A stretch of DNA of 64,000 nucleotides. Source: Methanoculleus oceani (lineage in GTDB: Archaea > Halobacteriota > Methanomicrobia > Methanomicrobiales > Methanoculleaceae). Made by a program: the position numbers and the translations under genes. The first letter of the stretch is position 1. The number at the start of each line of letters is the position of its first letter. Positions 24,923-34,792 of the stretch are shown here, in pieces. The stretch lies in assembly GCF_023702065.1 (NCBI RefSeq), contig NZ_QFDM01000003.1:124001-188000 (forward strand). The letters are read 5' to 3'. The notes under the pieces were generated by a model. That model was given only the letters and a program-made list of their open reading frames with translations, was not told the origin of the DNA and made no database searches.

Positions 24923-25582
24923 TTACGAAACATACGACGCCGCTTTCACCAGTCGCCTGACGTCTCTAAGGCCGATCGTTCCTTTGAAGTACTTATGTTC
25001 CTTATTGACTCGATCGAGATCGCTGCATAATTCCTCCGGATCTGCATTCGAGACCGCATTTACATCCGTATACCCCGCAGAGACCAGCATTCTGGCTGCT
25101 GTAGGACTTACCCACTGGATTCTCGTAAGATCGGCCAGCGCATATAGGGAATCGACAACATCGGCATCGACGCCGAGAGCGATTGCAGCCTCCTCTCGTT
25201 TTTCGGGGGAGATCAGAGCTTCATAGAGGAGAACGGTATTCTTCAGACCCCTGTTCTCCAGGTTATCGAGGTAGGTCTTCTGGAACCAATCAAAAGCGCC
25301 TACGGGGCATGCTTTTGGGAAATAGCCCTCGACTTCCCGGCGCAGTAGCGTCAGGTACGCCGTATCGACTCCGACTTCCTTTGAAAGAGCGGGTATGTTC
25401 TTTGGATTCTTCAAGCCCTGCCGTAGATCCGCGAGAGTTACGAAGCCATGCGCTTTTAGCTTCGAAAATGTTCCACCAATATCTTCCAGCAGAGAACAGC
25501 GGCTTGGGACCAGATCGGTCTCTTCAATTCTCTTTTGCAGGTCGTCAAGGCTTACTCTTTCGGCATCGATGTAGTACGACAT
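24923..25582 (-). CDS. DUF4332 helix-hairpin-helix-type protein
   Basis: About 219 residues from MSYYIDAERVSLDDLQKRI (ATG at 25582; an ATG at 25588 is also in frame). Helical repeats resembling helix-hairpin-helix motifs appear in LKAHGFVTLADLRQGLKN, IQWVSPTAARMLVSAGYTDVNAVSNADPEEL, the pattern of DUF4332 domains. No catalytic motif. It is next to the EFR1 flavoprotein in the same direction with a 9-bp gap, but its role is unknown; nucleic-acid binding is only a guess. Confidence 0.65.
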   Translation of the reverse strand: MSYYIDAERVSLDDLQKRIEETDLVPSRCSLLEDIGGTFSKLKAHGFVTLADLRQGLKNPKNIPALSKEVGVDTAYLTLLRREVEGYFPKACPVGAFDWFQKTYLDNLENRGLKNTVLLYEALISPEKREEAAIALGVDADVVDSLYALADLTRIQWVSPTAARMLVSAGYTDVNAVSNADPEELCSDLDRVNKEHKYFKGTIGLRDVRRLVKAASYVS

Positions 25583-25591
25583 AGCCACTCC

Positions 25592-26434
25592 TTACGAACA
25601 GTCCGTGGAACCTGTCACCTGGTTTTCTCGTGCGGCTCCGTCCCCGCGTTGCGCCTCCATATCCGCAATGGTGAGGCCCGGGTGCCGGTAGCGCTGTCTT
25701 CCTTCGGTACCCTTTCCGGCCTGGATCGCCTCCGCCGGGCAGAGGTGAATGCACCCGCAGCAGAGTTCGCACCGGTGGTTCCAGACCGGTCTTCCCTCGA
25801 CCATCTCTATGTTGCCCGCCGGGCAGACGGCTGCGCAGATGCCGCAGGATGTACACCTCTCGGTCACCGTGAACTTGCGGTCGTCCCCGTGGACCCGGGA
25901 GCGGAACCGGGGGTATATGAGAGCCTTAACGAGCCGTGCAACCGGCGAATTCGGGAGCTTCGCCCTCTCGCCCTGCCGGATCCGGCCCGCGATCGCCTCG
26001 AGGTCCGCGTCCGCCGCGGCAAGCAGGCGATCCCGCTTCTCTCCCGCGGGCGACCCGTACATCAGGATGTAGTTGCCCGGCATACTCACCGCGAACCCTG
26101 CATCGAGTCCCCTTCCGGCCCGCTCTCTCAGGATTTCATCGAGCTGCCGGAGAGCCGCGGAACCTCCGCCCCCTCCGTGCGTGACGATCGAGAAGACGTA
26201 ATGTGCAGAAGCAACCCTGAGACGGCCGGCAAACGATGCCGCCATCGCCGGGAGCCCGGAGAAATAGACCGGGCAGACGATCCCGATCCGTTCGGCGTCG
26301 GGGGTGATCTCGCCCGCGGTATTCCGGAACGCCGCTATCGGGACGACGTCGGAGTCCCCGAGGGATTCGGCGGCCTTCTTTGCAGCGGCAAGGGAGTTGC
26401 CGGTGCCGGTAAAATAGTAGATGATGGTCTTCAT
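25592..26434 (-). CDS. EFR1-family flavodoxin/ferredoxin fusion
   Basis: 280 residues. The N-terminal flavodoxin domain (MKTIIYYFTGTGNSLAAA, phosphate loop; PVYFSGLP) is followed by a C-terminal pair of 4Fe-4S motifs, CTSCGICAAVCPAG and CELCCGCIHLCPAEA. EFR1 proteins are soluble electron carriers joining flavin and iron-sulfur centres in anaerobes. The ATG at 26434 is favoured because TTGAGGTTGCC with a GAGG site lies directly before it; the longer frame starts five codons upstream. The C-terminal 30 residues are polar and unconserved. Confidence 0.87.
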   Translation of the reverse strand: MKTIIYYFTGTGNSLAAAKKAAESLGDSDVVPIAAFRNTAGEITPDAERIGIVCPVYFSGLPAMAASFAGRLRVASAHYVFSIVTHGGGGGSAALRQLDEILRERAGRGLDAGFAVSMPGNYILMYGSPAGEKRDRLLAAADADLEAIAGRIRQGERAKLPNSPVARLVKALIYPRFRSRVHGDDRKFTVTERCTSCGICAAVCPAGNIEMVEGRPVWNHRCELCCGCIHLCPAEAIQAGKGTEGRQRYRHPGLTIADMEAQRGDGAARENQVTGSTDCS

Positions 26435-26664
26435 GGCAACCTCAAACAATCCGATCCAGCCGGGGCCTGCACGCCGACCGTCACCGTATCGATCCCGCTG
26501 TCCACCGGTCGTATCAGGAGTCTAAGTGTTTATGGATATGGACTTTGCGAAGACGATCGGGCGGGCAGACCGGGATCACTCTCAGCGTGGCGCACCATCA
26601 CTGCGACACGATCTCATGCAGAGGCGTGAAAAAAAGAAATGCCGGGATCGCTCCGCCAGCACTG

Positions 26665-28245
26665 TTAACGGTGTGAGTCCCGCTCGACAAGCAAGGAATC
26701 TCCCGGGGTGCTGGCCTGTGGAGAGAGACCAGACGACTGGATGAACCAGCCGGTCCGGGTGCCGTCGAGCACGTCGGAGGAGTTCCGGGCGGAGAGAAGG
26801 CTCACGACGACCATGGCGAGGGCCGAGAGCACGAGCGCGTAGAGGCTGAAGTGCACCGGGAGCTTTGCCACAAACTGGTGCCAGTAGCCGAAGGCCGCGG
26901 CCGCGACGAGCCCGGCCGCCATGCTCGCGATCGCTCCCTGTCCGGTGGCGCCGCGCCAGTAGAGCCCGGCGAGCAGCGGGACCGCGAACGTCGCGAGCAT
27001 GACCCCGATGCCCATCCAGATCAGCCACGCGAGCATCGGCGGCGGGTTGATGGCGAGCAGGAGCGTGCCGCCGGCCCCGGCGACAACCGCGATCTTCGAA
27101 ACGAGGAGCACCTCGTTGTCGGGCGCCGAGGGCCGGAAGATGTTTTTGTAGATGTCCCACGCGAACATGGTCCCGACGGTGAGCATGAGCCGGTCCGTCG
27201 TGGACATCACCGCCGCAAGGACGATCACGGCAAAAAACGCCCATAACGCCACGTTCGGCATGGCATACTCGACGCCTGATATGAAGGCGAAGTCCTGGGC
27301 GTTCACGGCGTTGGGGAGCACGAGTTTCCCCTCCTCGACGAGCGACCGCACGGCAAACCCGGTGAACTTCACCAGGAACATCACGACCGCGTAGATGGCG
27401 AACGCAACGAGCGGCGCCCACTTGAAGTAGCGGGCCTCCTTTGCGGCCAGGACGTTGTTGATGACGTGCGGCGCACAGGCGAGGCCAACCATCAGGAGGA
27501 CCCCGAACGAAACCAGGAACTCCGGCGTCGCGTAGGCGTAGGAGGCGTAGACCGGGCTCGGGTACCAGGCCTGGACGAAGTTCGGGTCGACCCCGGCGAG
27601 CACGGTATCGATGTGGTCAAGCCCGCCGGCGCTCACGATGACGAACGGCGCCATCAGGAGCACGCCGAGGATCAGGATGCCGCCCTGGAAGAGGGTCGTC
27701 CAGGATACGGCGTAGAGCCCCCCGACGACCGTGTAGGCGGTGATGATGACCCCGGCGATGAGCAGCGCCTGCCAGTGCGGGATAGCGAAGAGCCAGACAA
27801 GCACGATGCTGATCGCGGCGTACTGCCCCACCAGGTAGATCAGGGAGACGATGATCCCGGATACTGCGGAGAGCGCCCGGAGCGCCCGCGGGCTCTCAAA
27901 CCGTTCAGCAAGGTAATCCTGAATGGTCAGGTAGCCCCGCTCCTTCCCGATGGCGTTCAACTTCACCCCGAAGAAGATGATACAGAACGCGGCCGCGAGC
28001 GGGACGAAGATCTGCTCCCATATCCCCGGCCAACCCGACGTGTAACCGAATCCGCTGACGCCGAGGAGGGTCATGCCGCTGCAGATGGAGCAGACGATCA
28101 GGATCGTGAAGACCCAGAACCCGAGCGATCTGCCAGCGAGGATGTAGTCCTCGGTGTTGTGGATCTTCTTCGAGGCCCAGTTCCCGATGCCGATGAGCAC
28201 AACGAAGTAGAGCCCAATCAGGGCGAACGTTATCAGATCCGCCAT
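26665..28245 (-). CDS. sodium:solute symporter (SSS family)
   Basis: 526 residues with about 13 membrane helices. GLYFVVLIGIGNWASKK opens the protein; DYILAGRSLGFW, TLLGVSGFGYTSGWPGIW and QDYLAERF are typical of SSS carriers, and DRLMLTVGTMFAWDIYK is the Na-site region helix 8. It co-transports sodium with an organic solute (proline-, pantothenate- or acetate-like); the substrate is not predictable. Its start codon overlaps the stop of a 35-residue membrane peptide gene (TGATG), as for symporters with a small accessory subunit. Confidence 0.87.
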   Translation of the reverse strand: MADLITFALIGLYFVVLIGIGNWASKKIHNTEDYILAGRSLGFWVFTILIVCSICSGMTLLGVSGFGYTSGWPGIWEQIFVPLAAAFCIIFFGVKLNAIGKERGYLTIQDYLAERFESPRALRALSAVSGIIVSLIYLVGQYAAISIVLVWLFAIPHWQALLIAGVIITAYTVVGGLYAVSWTTLFQGGILILGVLLMAPFVIVSAGGLDHIDTVLAGVDPNFVQAWYPSPVYASYAYATPEFLVSFGVLLMVGLACAPHVINNVLAAKEARYFKWAPLVAFAIYAVVMFLVKFTGFAVRSLVEEGKLVLPNAVNAQDFAFISGVEYAMPNVALWAFFAVIVLAAVMSTTDRLMLTVGTMFAWDIYKNIFRPSAPDNEVLLVSKIAVVAGAGGTLLLAINPPPMLAWLIWMGIGVMLATFAVPLLAGLYWRGATGQGAIASMAAGLVAAAAFGYWHQFVAKLPVHFSLYALVLSALAMVVVSLLSARNSSDVLDGTRTGWFIQSSGLSPQASTPGDSLLVERDSHR

Positions 28246-28352
28246 CAGGAGGCCTCCCTGAACAGGAGCCCCCAGATGGCGAGCAACACGATGATCAGGG
28301 CGACAGCACCGCCCACGATGAGTTCCGTATGGAGTGGTAATCCGAAGAGCAT
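28245..28352 (-). CDS. symporter small accessory membrane peptide
   Basis: A 35-residue protein starting MLFGLPLHTELIVGG with one hydrophobic helix (AVALIIVLLAIWGLLF) and a short basic/acidic tail. The stop TGA shares a base with the ATG of the symporter gene, so translation is coupled. Small single-helix partners of this form accompany SSS transporters in archaea and bacteria and are likely bound to them. It is too short for most gene finders. The evidence is the position, the overlap and the hydrophobic pattern. Confidence 0.75.
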   Translation of the reverse strand: MLFGLPLHTELIVGGAVALIIVLLAIWGLLFREAS

Positions 28353-28449
28353 ATCATGTCAATGTGAGGCGTGCTAACATATAACACGATCGCACGGGAC
28401 AGGGAGATCGTCCCGATGAAGCGAAGAACCCGGCACACAAAAAAGAATA

Positions 28450-28953
28450 TTATTTGGAACTCTTTACTGTCTTTAGCCCCCGGAGGAGAGCAATCTTCCC
28501 CGTGCGGACGAGTTCCTTGATGCCGTACTGGCGCAGGAGTTTCTCCAGCGCGTCGATCTTGTTGGTATCACCGGCTACCTGGAGCACCAGCGTCTTTGCC
28601 CCGACGTCCACGACCTGAGCGCGGAAGATGTCGGCGATCTGCAGGATCTCGGCGCGGGCCGGGCCGGACTCCGCAGCCACCTTGATGAGGGCGAGCTCCC
28701 GCTCCACGCTCTCCCGCTCCGTCAGGTCCGAGACCTTGATGACGTCGATGAGTTTGTTGGTCTGCTTCATCATCTGCTCGACGACCCCGTCGTCGCCGTT
28801 CACCACGATCGTGATCCGGCTCATATCCGGTTCCTCGCAGGTCCCGACGGCGAGGCTCTCGATGTTGAACCCCCGCCGGGAGAACATCGCGGCGACCCGG
28901 CTCAAGACGCCCGCCCGGTTCTCCACGAGGATGCTCAGCGTATGCGGCTTCAT
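28450..28953 (-). CDS. ilvH: acetolactate synthase small (regulatory) subunit
   Basis: 167 residues: an ACT domain at 1-75 ([34 protein letters not shown], the valine-binding site) and a C-terminal ALS_ss_C domain (ALIKVAAES to LLRGLK). Confers valine feedback on the catalytic subunit. The ATG at 28953 overlaps the ilvB stop by four bases. Third gene of the leuA-like/ilvB/ilvH operon. A poly-T terminator is not obvious after the stop. Confidence 0.95.
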   Translation of the reverse strand: MKPHTLSILVENRAGVLSRVAAMFSRRGFNIESLAVGTCEEPDMSRITIVVNGDDGVVEQMMKQTNKLIDVIKVSDLTERESVERELALIKVAAESGPARAEILQIADIFRAQVVDVGAKTLVLQVAGDTNKIDALEKLLRQYGIKELVRTGKIALLRGLKTVKSSK

Positions 28954-30626
28954 CGCTGACGCACCCCGATCATCTCGTTGATGGCAGCCCCGGCAGGGAC
29001 CATGGGGAAGACGTTCTCCTCCCGCTCGACCCTGAAGTCCAGGACGAACGGCCCGTCGGTGGCGAGCGCGGTCTCGATCGCTCCCCGGACACCGTCCTTC
29101 TCCTCGACCGTGATCCCCTCGATCCCGTAGGCGTTCGCGATCTTCACGAAGTCCACCGGCGGGAGCTCCGTATAGGAGTAGCGACGGTCGTAGAAGAGTT
29201 CCTGCCACTGCCGCACCATGCCGAGGTACATATTGTTCAAGATCATGACCTTGACGGGGATGTCGTACTGCGCCACCGTCCCGAACTCCTGGATGTTCAT
29301 CTGGATGCTGCCGTCGCCGGCGACGTCGACGACCGGCATATCCGGCCGGGCGTAGTGGGCGCCGATGGCTGCCGGGAGCCCGTAGCCCATCGTCCCGAGG
29401 CCGCCCGAGGTGATCCAGGTCCGGGGTTTCTTGAAGTTGTAGTAGAGAGCGGTCCACATCTGGTTCTGACCAACCTCGCTCACGATGATCCCCTCTCCCT
29501 TCAGGACGTCGGAGAGCTGCTCGACGACGTACTGCGGGCGGAGATGGCCATCGTCGCGGTAACCGAGCGGGTACTGCGTCTTCCAGGTGTTGATCCTCGC
29601 CACCCAGTTCGCCGTATCACCGCGTTTCTGCATCCGGCGGATGAGCGCCTGAAGCACTGCCTTCACGTCGCCCACGATCGGGACGTCGACCTTCTTGTTC
29701 TTCCCGATCTCCGCCGGGTCGATATCGATGTGAACGATCGCAGCGTTCGATGCGAAGGTCTCGATCTTGCCGGTGACCCGGTCATCGAACCGGACGCCGA
29801 CGGCTATTAAGAGGTCGCACTCCGTGACGGCGTAGTTCGCGGACTGAGTGCCGTGCATCCCGAGCATCCCGAGGCAGAGCGGGTGGTCGCCGGGGACGGC
29901 GCCGAGCCCCATCAGGGTCGTCGTCACCGGGATGGCAGCGGTCTCCGTGAACTCCAGGAGTTCGGCCGACGCCCCCGATAGGACCACTCCCCCGCCCGCG
30001 TAGATCAGCGGGCGCTCTGCTCTCGCAATCAGGTCGAGCGCCTTGTCGATCTGGCGGACGTGCCCCTCGTAGGTTGGCTGGTAGCCCCGGAGGGAGACTC
30101 TTTCCGGGACGGGCTTCGTGCTCTTCACCGGGCTCGTGGTGACGTCTTTGGGGAGGTCGACCAGCACCGGGCCGGGGCGGCCGGTTCGCGCTATGTAGAA
30201 CGCCTCCTGGATCACGCGGTCGAGATCGGCGACGTCTTTGACCAGGTAGTTGTGCTTGGTGACCGGCATCGTGATCCCGGTGATGTCCGATTCCTGGAAC
30301 GCGTCGTTCCCGAGGAGTCCGGTCGGCACCTGGCCGGTGAGCGCCACGACGGGGATGGAATCCATATACGCCGTCGCGATCCCCGTGACCAGGTTGCATG
30401 CACCGGGGCCGGAGGTGGCAAGGCATACCCCTACGCGGCCGCTCGCACGCGCGTACCCGTCGGCCGCGTGCGCTGCTGCCTGCTCATGCCTTACCAGAAT
30501 GTGCCGGATCGACGAGTCGTAGAGTTCATCGTAGATCGGCAACACCACGCCGCCGGGGTAGCCGAATATGGTATCCACCCCTTCACGCTGCAGCGCTTCA
30601 ATCAGAGTCCTGGCTCCGGTCTTCAT
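28950..30626 (-). CDS. ilvB: acetolactate synthase large subunit
   Basis: 558 residues of the TPP-dependent acetohydroxyacid synthase family: [15 protein letters not shown] and [17 protein letters not shown] at the N-terminus (TPP-binding Glu in HEQ), RFDDRVTG in the central domain, and the TPP/Mg site [16 protein letters not shown] to [11 protein letters not shown]. First shared step of branched-chain amino-acid synthesis. It overlaps the leuA-like gene by 29 bases and ilvH by four. No upstream attenuator was seen. Confidence 0.96.
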   Translation of the reverse strand: MKTGARTLIEALQREGVDTIFGYPGGVVLPIYDELYDSSIRHILVRHEQAAAHAADGYARASGRVGVCLATSGPGACNLVTGIATAYMDSIPVVALTGQVPTGLLGNDAFQESDITGITMPVTKHNYLVKDVADLDRVIQEAFYIARTGRPGPVLVDLPKDVTTSPVKSTKPVPERVSLRGYQPTYEGHVRQIDKALDLIARAERPLIYAGGGVVLSGASAELLEFTETAAIPVTTTLMGLGAVPGDHPLCLGMLGMHGTQSANYAVTECDLLIAVGVRFDDRVTGKIETFASNAAIVHIDIDPAEIGKNKKVDVPIVGDVKAVLQALIRRMQKRGDTANWVARINTWKTQYPLGYRDDGHLRPQYVVEQLSDVLKGEGIIVSEVGQNQMWTALYYNFKKPRTWITSGGLGTMGYGLPAAIGAHYARPDMPVVDVAGDGSIQMNIQEFGTVAQYDIPVKVMILNNMYLGMVRQWQELFYDRRYSYTELPPVDFVKIANAYGIEGITVEEKDGVRGAIETALATDGPFVLDFRVEREENVFPMVPAGAAINEMIGVRQR

Positions 30627-32109
30627 GCTCTTCCCTGAGTAATCTGTTCATCCCTGCGATAACTGCTTCGACGCTTGCCATGATGATGTCGGTCCTCGCA
30701 CCCCGTGAAGTCACGGTCTTCCCGTCCTTGCTGAGTTTCACCGATACGTCGACGAGGGCGTCAGTGCCGCCGGTTATGGCATCCACGCTGTATTCGTCGA
30801 GCCTTACGCTGCCGACGTCCGCTACCGATCTCTGGAGCGCGCGGATCGCCGCATCCACCGGCCCGGTCCCGACTGCGGCGCCGGTGATCTCGTCGCCGTT
30901 GACGAGCATCGTCACCGAGGCGGTCGGCATCGCATTGCTGCCCGAGACGATGGTGAACTGGCGCAGTTCGATGCACGGCGTAAACTCGATCTCCATGACG
31001 GTGTCGGCGATCGCCATGATATCGGCGTCGGTTATCCGCATCCCGGCATCTCCGACCTGCTTGATCCGCGCGACGATCTCCTTAAGCTGCGCGCTGTCCG
31101 GGGCATACCCCATGTCGTTGAGCGCGGCCTCGACCGCCGCCGACCCGGAATGCTTCCCAAGGACGATGCGGCGCTTCCGCCCGACCCTCTCAGGCCGGAG
31201 CGGCTCGTAGGTGCTCGCGTCCCGCATCACCCCGTGGGCGTGGATCCCGCTCTCGTGGGTGAAGGCCATCTCGCCGACGATCGGCTTGTTGGTCGCGAGC
31301 GGCACCCCGGTCAGCCGGGCGACGTGCGTCGAGAGCGGGTAGAGTTCTTCGGTCTTGATCCCGGTATCGACCCCGTAGAGCACCTCGAGCGCCATCACCA
31401 GTTCCTCAAGCCCCGTGTTGCCCGCCCGCTCCCCGAGGCCGTTGACGGTGACGTGGGCACAGGATGCCCCCGCACGGAGGGCGGCGACGGAGTTTGCGAG
31501 CGCGAACCCCAGGTCGTCGTGGCAGTGGATGGAGAACGGGGCGAAGAGGAGCGGCGGGACGATCTCTGCGGCCTTCTCGGGCGTGAGAAGGCCGACGGTG
31601 TCGCAGAAGCAGAGCCGGTCTGCGCCCCGCTCGACCCCTTCCCGGAAGACCTCTGCAAGGAACGCCTGATCGGCGCGGGATGCGTCCTCCCCGGAGAGTT
31701 CGACGACAAGATCGCGGTCCTTCGCGTACTCGACGGCGCTCCACGCCATCTCGCAGACCTGTTCGCGGGTTTTGCGGAGCTTCGTGCTGATATGCAGATC
31801 GCTCACCGGGACGACGAGGTGGACGGAGTCGGCACCGGCATCGGCGGCGAGGTCGATATCCCCGGGCAGAGCCCGGACGTAGGTGCAGCACTCGGCGGCA
31901 AGGCCGGCGTCGGCGATGGCCCGGATGGACTCGCGTTCTCCGATGGATGCGGCAGCTGAGCCTGCTTCAATCACGTGGACCCCGAGGTCGGAAAGATGCG
32001 TTGCAATCTCAAGCTTCTCGGCCGGCGTCAGGCAGACACCCGGTGTCTGTTCGCCGTCCCGTAAGGTAGTGTCAAAAAAGCGAATCGATTCACCAAATAA
32101 AACGATCAC
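30598..32109 (-). CDS. 2-isopropylmalate/citramalate synthase family protein
   Basis: 503 residues. The HMGL-like barrel shows [16 protein letters not shown] (metal and catalytic region), [14 protein letters not shown] and [18 protein letters not shown], followed by the C-terminal LeuA dimer/allosteric domain (residues about 380-500, [17 protein letters not shown]). It condenses acetyl-CoA with 2-oxoisovalerate (LeuA) or pyruvate (CimA); the regulatory domain and ilvBH neighbours support either leucine or isoleucine synthesis. The start is a GTG at 32109. Separation of LeuA from CimA needs substrate-site comparison. Confidence 0.85.
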   Translation of the reverse strand: MIVLFGESIRFFDTTLRDGEQTPGVCLTPAEKLEIATHLSDLGVHVIEAGSAAASIGERESIRAIADAGLAAECCTYVRALPGDIDLAADAGADSVHLVVPVSDLHISTKLRKTREQVCEMAWSAVEYAKDRDLVVELSGEDASRADQAFLAEVFREGVERGADRLCFCDTVGLLTPEKAAEIVPPLLFAPFSIHCHDDLGFALANSVAALRAGASCAHVTVNGLGERAGNTGLEELVMALEVLYGVDTGIKTEELYPLSTHVARLTGVPLATNKPIVGEMAFTHESGIHAHGVMRDASTYEPLRPERVGRKRRIVLGKHSGSAAVEAALNDMGYAPDSAQLKEIVARIKQVGDAGMRITDADIMAIADTVMEIEFTPCIELRQFTIVSGSNAMPTASVTMLVNGDEITGAAVGTGPVDAAIRALQRSVADVGSVRLDEYSVDAITGGTDALVDVSVKLSKDGKTVTSRGARTDIIMASVEAVIAGMNRLLREEHEDRSQDSD

Positions 32110-32205
32110 ACATAGTGCAATTCACCGTCAGAGAATTGGCGGCGTCGTTACTTAAATGTTGGGCAGTCGGGGATTCTGGTGCGGAGCAGAAAAAGAGGGG
32201 GCGGT

Positions 32206-32883
32206 TCACGCCGGCGCCGGGGCGCTCTCGTAGAGGAGGGCGACGTACCGGGCGGAGAAGATGATGAACGCCGGCGTGAGGAGGAGCGTGAGGAGCCAGC
32301 CGATGACCGGGATGAGCATGAGAACGAACTGCACGATCGCGATCACGATGCCCATGACGAGAAGGGCGATGAAGCAGTTGAGCCACCCTACCCTGCCGAT
32401 GTGGGTGAGGAGAGTGCGGATCCTGAAGGCCTCGCCCATCCTCCCCGTCCGGGAGAACCGGACCACCGCAAAGGTCGAGAGGATGCCGATGATGATGGCG
32501 GCGACGATGAAGATAACGAAGATTGCCAGGGCTGCGAAGACGGCCAGCTCCGGACTGAGGAGCGGTTCAGGACCTGATCCCGCCGGGGTTACCGTCGATG
32601 AAATCGGGATGAAGTACATCGCGAAGGGAAGGAGCGTGAGGATGATGAGCGGGATCGAGTAGACGATCGTGATGACGATCAGTTTGATGCCGTCGATGAA
32701 GAGCCCGATCCAGCCTTCGAGTTCGGGGGCGGGCTTTGTGCCGCTCATGACCCGCACCGTGTAGCCGTAGATGAGCGGGAATATGATCGTGCTGATGAGC
32801 AGGAGGAGCCAGCGGACCCACCTGCCCCAGATGGCGTCCTTTGCGTATTCAAAGGACTCGCTGAGTAATCGGACGTAATCCAT
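32206..32883 (-). CDS. DUF4013 membrane protein, paralogue 1
   Basis: 225 residues from MDYVRLLSESFEYAKD (ATG at 32883). Six hydrophobic helices including WLLLLISTIIFPLIYGYTV, LIVITIVYSIPLIILTLLPF, FVIFIVAAIIIGIL and IVQFVLMLIPVIGWLLTLLL, and a conserved YESAPAPA tail. The central AVVRFSRTGRMGEAF box is shared by all four paralogues. Function unknown. The gene has its own promoter: a TATA-like GCGTTTATCTC (about 32925) lies before the start. Confidence 0.82.
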   Translation of the reverse strand: MDYVRLLSESFEYAKDAIWGRWVRWLLLLISTIIFPLIYGYTVRVMSGTKPAPELEGWIGLFIDGIKLIVITIVYSIPLIILTLLPFAMYFIPISSTVTPAGSGPEPLLSPELAVFAALAIFVIFIVAAIIIGILSTFAVVRFSRTGRMGEAFRIRTLLTHIGRVGWLNCFIALLVMGIVIAIVQFVLMLIPVIGWLLTLLLTPAFIIFSARYVALLYESAPAPA

Positions 32884-32984
32884 GTGTATCACCGCATGTT
32901 CGGGTAAGAATCTTGCGTTCATGGAGATAAACGCGCTGCTTTGTTCGCAGGCGAAACACTAAAAAAAGAAGGGTTATTCCGATA

Positions 32985-33668
32985 TCACGCGGGAGCGGGC
33001 GTGTCTTCGTACACCAGGGCAAGGTAGCGGCCGTAGAAGACGGCAAATGCAACGTTGAGGAAGAGGCCGATGATAAAGCCCAGGAACGGGATCATGTTGA
33101 TGATACCGACAACGAAGCCGTAGACGAACGCGACGACGATGAGTACGATGACCGCGATGATCCAGGTTCCCCACCCGAGTTTGCCGATGTGCGAAAGGAT
33201 CGCGCCGAAGTTGAACGCCTCGCCGAGGCTGTCTGTGTGCGCAAAGCGCATCAGGGCGAACAGGGCGATGAACGACATGACGATCGCGACGATGACGGCG
33301 AGGAAGGCTCCTGCCAGTGCAGCGAGGACTGCGGCGCCGGCCGCGGTCGGGTCGGTCGTTGCCATCCCTGCGATGAGGCCGATGCCGCCGAGGAGCAGGA
33401 AGACCAGGATCGCCGGGATCATGTAGACCAGCGCGATGATGTTCGCCTTCCATCCGTCGACGAAGAGCCTGCCCCACTCGTTAACCTCGGGGGCAGGCGT
33501 CTTGCCGGAGATCACCCGCACGACGTAGCCGCTGAGGAGCGGAATCAGGGAGAGCGTGATAGCCTGCACGAGTGCCAGGACGGCCAGGATAACCCAGTCC
33601 ATCCACTTTCCTACCAGAGCATCCTTGGTATACTCAAATGATCTGGAAATAACAGTACCGTAGTCCAT
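32985..33668 (-). CDS. DUF4013 membrane protein, paralogue 2
   Basis: 227 residues from MDYGTVISRSFEYTKDALVGKW. Helices include WVILAVLALVQAITLSLIPLL, ILVFLLLGGIGLIAG, AVIVAIVMSFIALFAL and VAFVYGFVVGIINMIPFLGF, with the shared RFAHTDSLGEAF box and an EDTPAPA end. The leader has a TATA-like ATTTATATCG (about 33703-33712) and AGGTGTTACACCT, a 13-base palindrome, immediately before the ATG. The hydrophobic loop GVVRVIS...GKTPAPEVNEWGRLF is conserved among the paralogues. Function unknown. Confidence 0.82.
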   Translation of the reverse strand: MDYGTVISRSFEYTKDALVGKWMDWVILAVLALVQAITLSLIPLLSGYVVRVISGKTPAPEVNEWGRLFVDGWKANIIALVYMIPAILVFLLLGGIGLIAGMATTDPTAAGAAVLAALAGAFLAVIVAIVMSFIALFALMRFAHTDSLGEAFNFGAILSHIGKLGWGTWIIAVIVLIVVAFVYGFVVGIINMIPFLGFIIGLFLNVAFAVFYGRYLALVYEDTPAPA

Positions 33669-33669
33669 A

Positions 33670-33682
33670 AGGTGTAACACCT
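33670..33682. promoter_or_regulatory. 13-bp palindrome in DUF4013 leader
   Basis: AGGTGTAACACCT is a perfect palindrome one base upstream of the ATG of paralogue 2. It includes the presumed ribosome site and lies downstream of the TATA box, so it may act as an operator or as a hairpin hiding the ribosome site. Confidence 0.45.
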
Positions 33683-33932
33683 ACGTGTAATTTTGAGAAC
33701 GGGCGATATAAATGTGTTGGTGAAAATTAATCGCTCACCATATAGCTTTCCGAAAAATAGGTGATTACACCGGTATAAATCGGAGAACCACAGCACAGAT
33801 CGTTCCGGCAGGAGTCGGAGCGCCGGGACGTTTAAATACCCGGATCTCGACAACGGGGACGGCGTGTGCCGTGCCCGCGGTATCCGGAACCTCCCTGACG
33901 GCGATCCCGGTCCAAAAAGAAGGGAGGGTGTT

Positions 33933-34583
33933 TTACGCCGGTGCCGGGGCGCTCTCGTAGATCAGCGTCATGTACCGTGCCGCAAAGATGCCCCAGACGG
34001 GGTACAGGAAGAGTGAGATCAGCCAGCCGATGACCGGGATCGCGTTCAGCACGGAGGTGACGAGACCAAAGACGAACCCGACAATCCACAGGATGATGAG
34101 AGCGATGATGTAGCTCCCCCAGCCGATCTTTCCGATGTGTTCGAGGATGGCGCCGAAGGCAAACGCCTGGCCCATGCTGTCCTTCTGTGCGAACCTGATG
34201 GTCCCGATCGCCGAGACCAGCGTGATGAGAATCGCGACGATGAACATGACCAGAAGACCGATGCCTATCGACCCGAGGGCGAGCATGGGGTCCCCGTTAT
34301 TACCGGCGAAGAACGCCGGTATGAAGAAGATGCCCATGACGATGAAGACCGGGATGGCGTAGATGAAGCCGATGATAAGGAGTTTCAGGCCGTCGATGAA
34401 GAGCCCGACCCAGCCCTCAACCTCGGGGGCCGGCTTTACACCGCTGTAAATGCGGACCATATACCCCATGATGACAGGGAATATGATCGTGCTGATGACG
34501 AGCAGGATCCACTGAACCCACTTGCCCCAGACGGCGTCTTTTGCATAGCTGAACGAATCGCCCAGCATGTTTCCATAATCCAT
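33933..34583 (-). CDS. DUF4013 membrane protein, paralogue 3
   Basis: 216 residues from MDYGNMLGDSFSYAKDAVWGKW. Closest to paralogue 1 by its ISTIIFPVIMGYMVRIYSG loop and YESAPAPA end. Helices include LLIIGFIYAIPVFIVMGIFFI, IGLLVMFIVAILITLVSAIG and IVGFVFGLVTSVLNAIPVIG. The shared box is RFAQKDSMGQAF. The leader has TATA CTTTTATACC (about 34619-34628) and an inverted AAATCG/CGATTT element next to the ATG. Function unknown. Confidence 0.82.
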   Translation of the reverse strand: MDYGNMLGDSFSYAKDAVWGKWVQWILLVISTIIFPVIMGYMVRIYSGVKPAPEVEGWVGLFIDGLKLLIIGFIYAIPVFIVMGIFFIPAFFAGNNGDPMLALGSIGIGLLVMFIVAILITLVSAIGTIRFAQKDSMGQAFAFGAILEHIGKIGWGSYIIALIILWIVGFVFGLVTSVLNAIPVIGWLISLFLYPVWGIFAARYMTLIYESAPAPA

Positions 34584-34792
34584 AGGTAAATCGCCTACGA
34601 TTTACTTTGAGGCAATATGGTATAAAAGCATTGCTGTAGTTCCTCTGTCCACATCCCTCTTTTGCAGAAACAGAGCGATTATTGCAGGATAATCGATGTG
34701 AAGAGTGTTTCTGGGGGAGCCGGAGCGCCGTGGCGTATGATGTGGCCACGAGACCGACGACGGTGATGCGGGTGGGGAGAGGGGGGCCCGCA

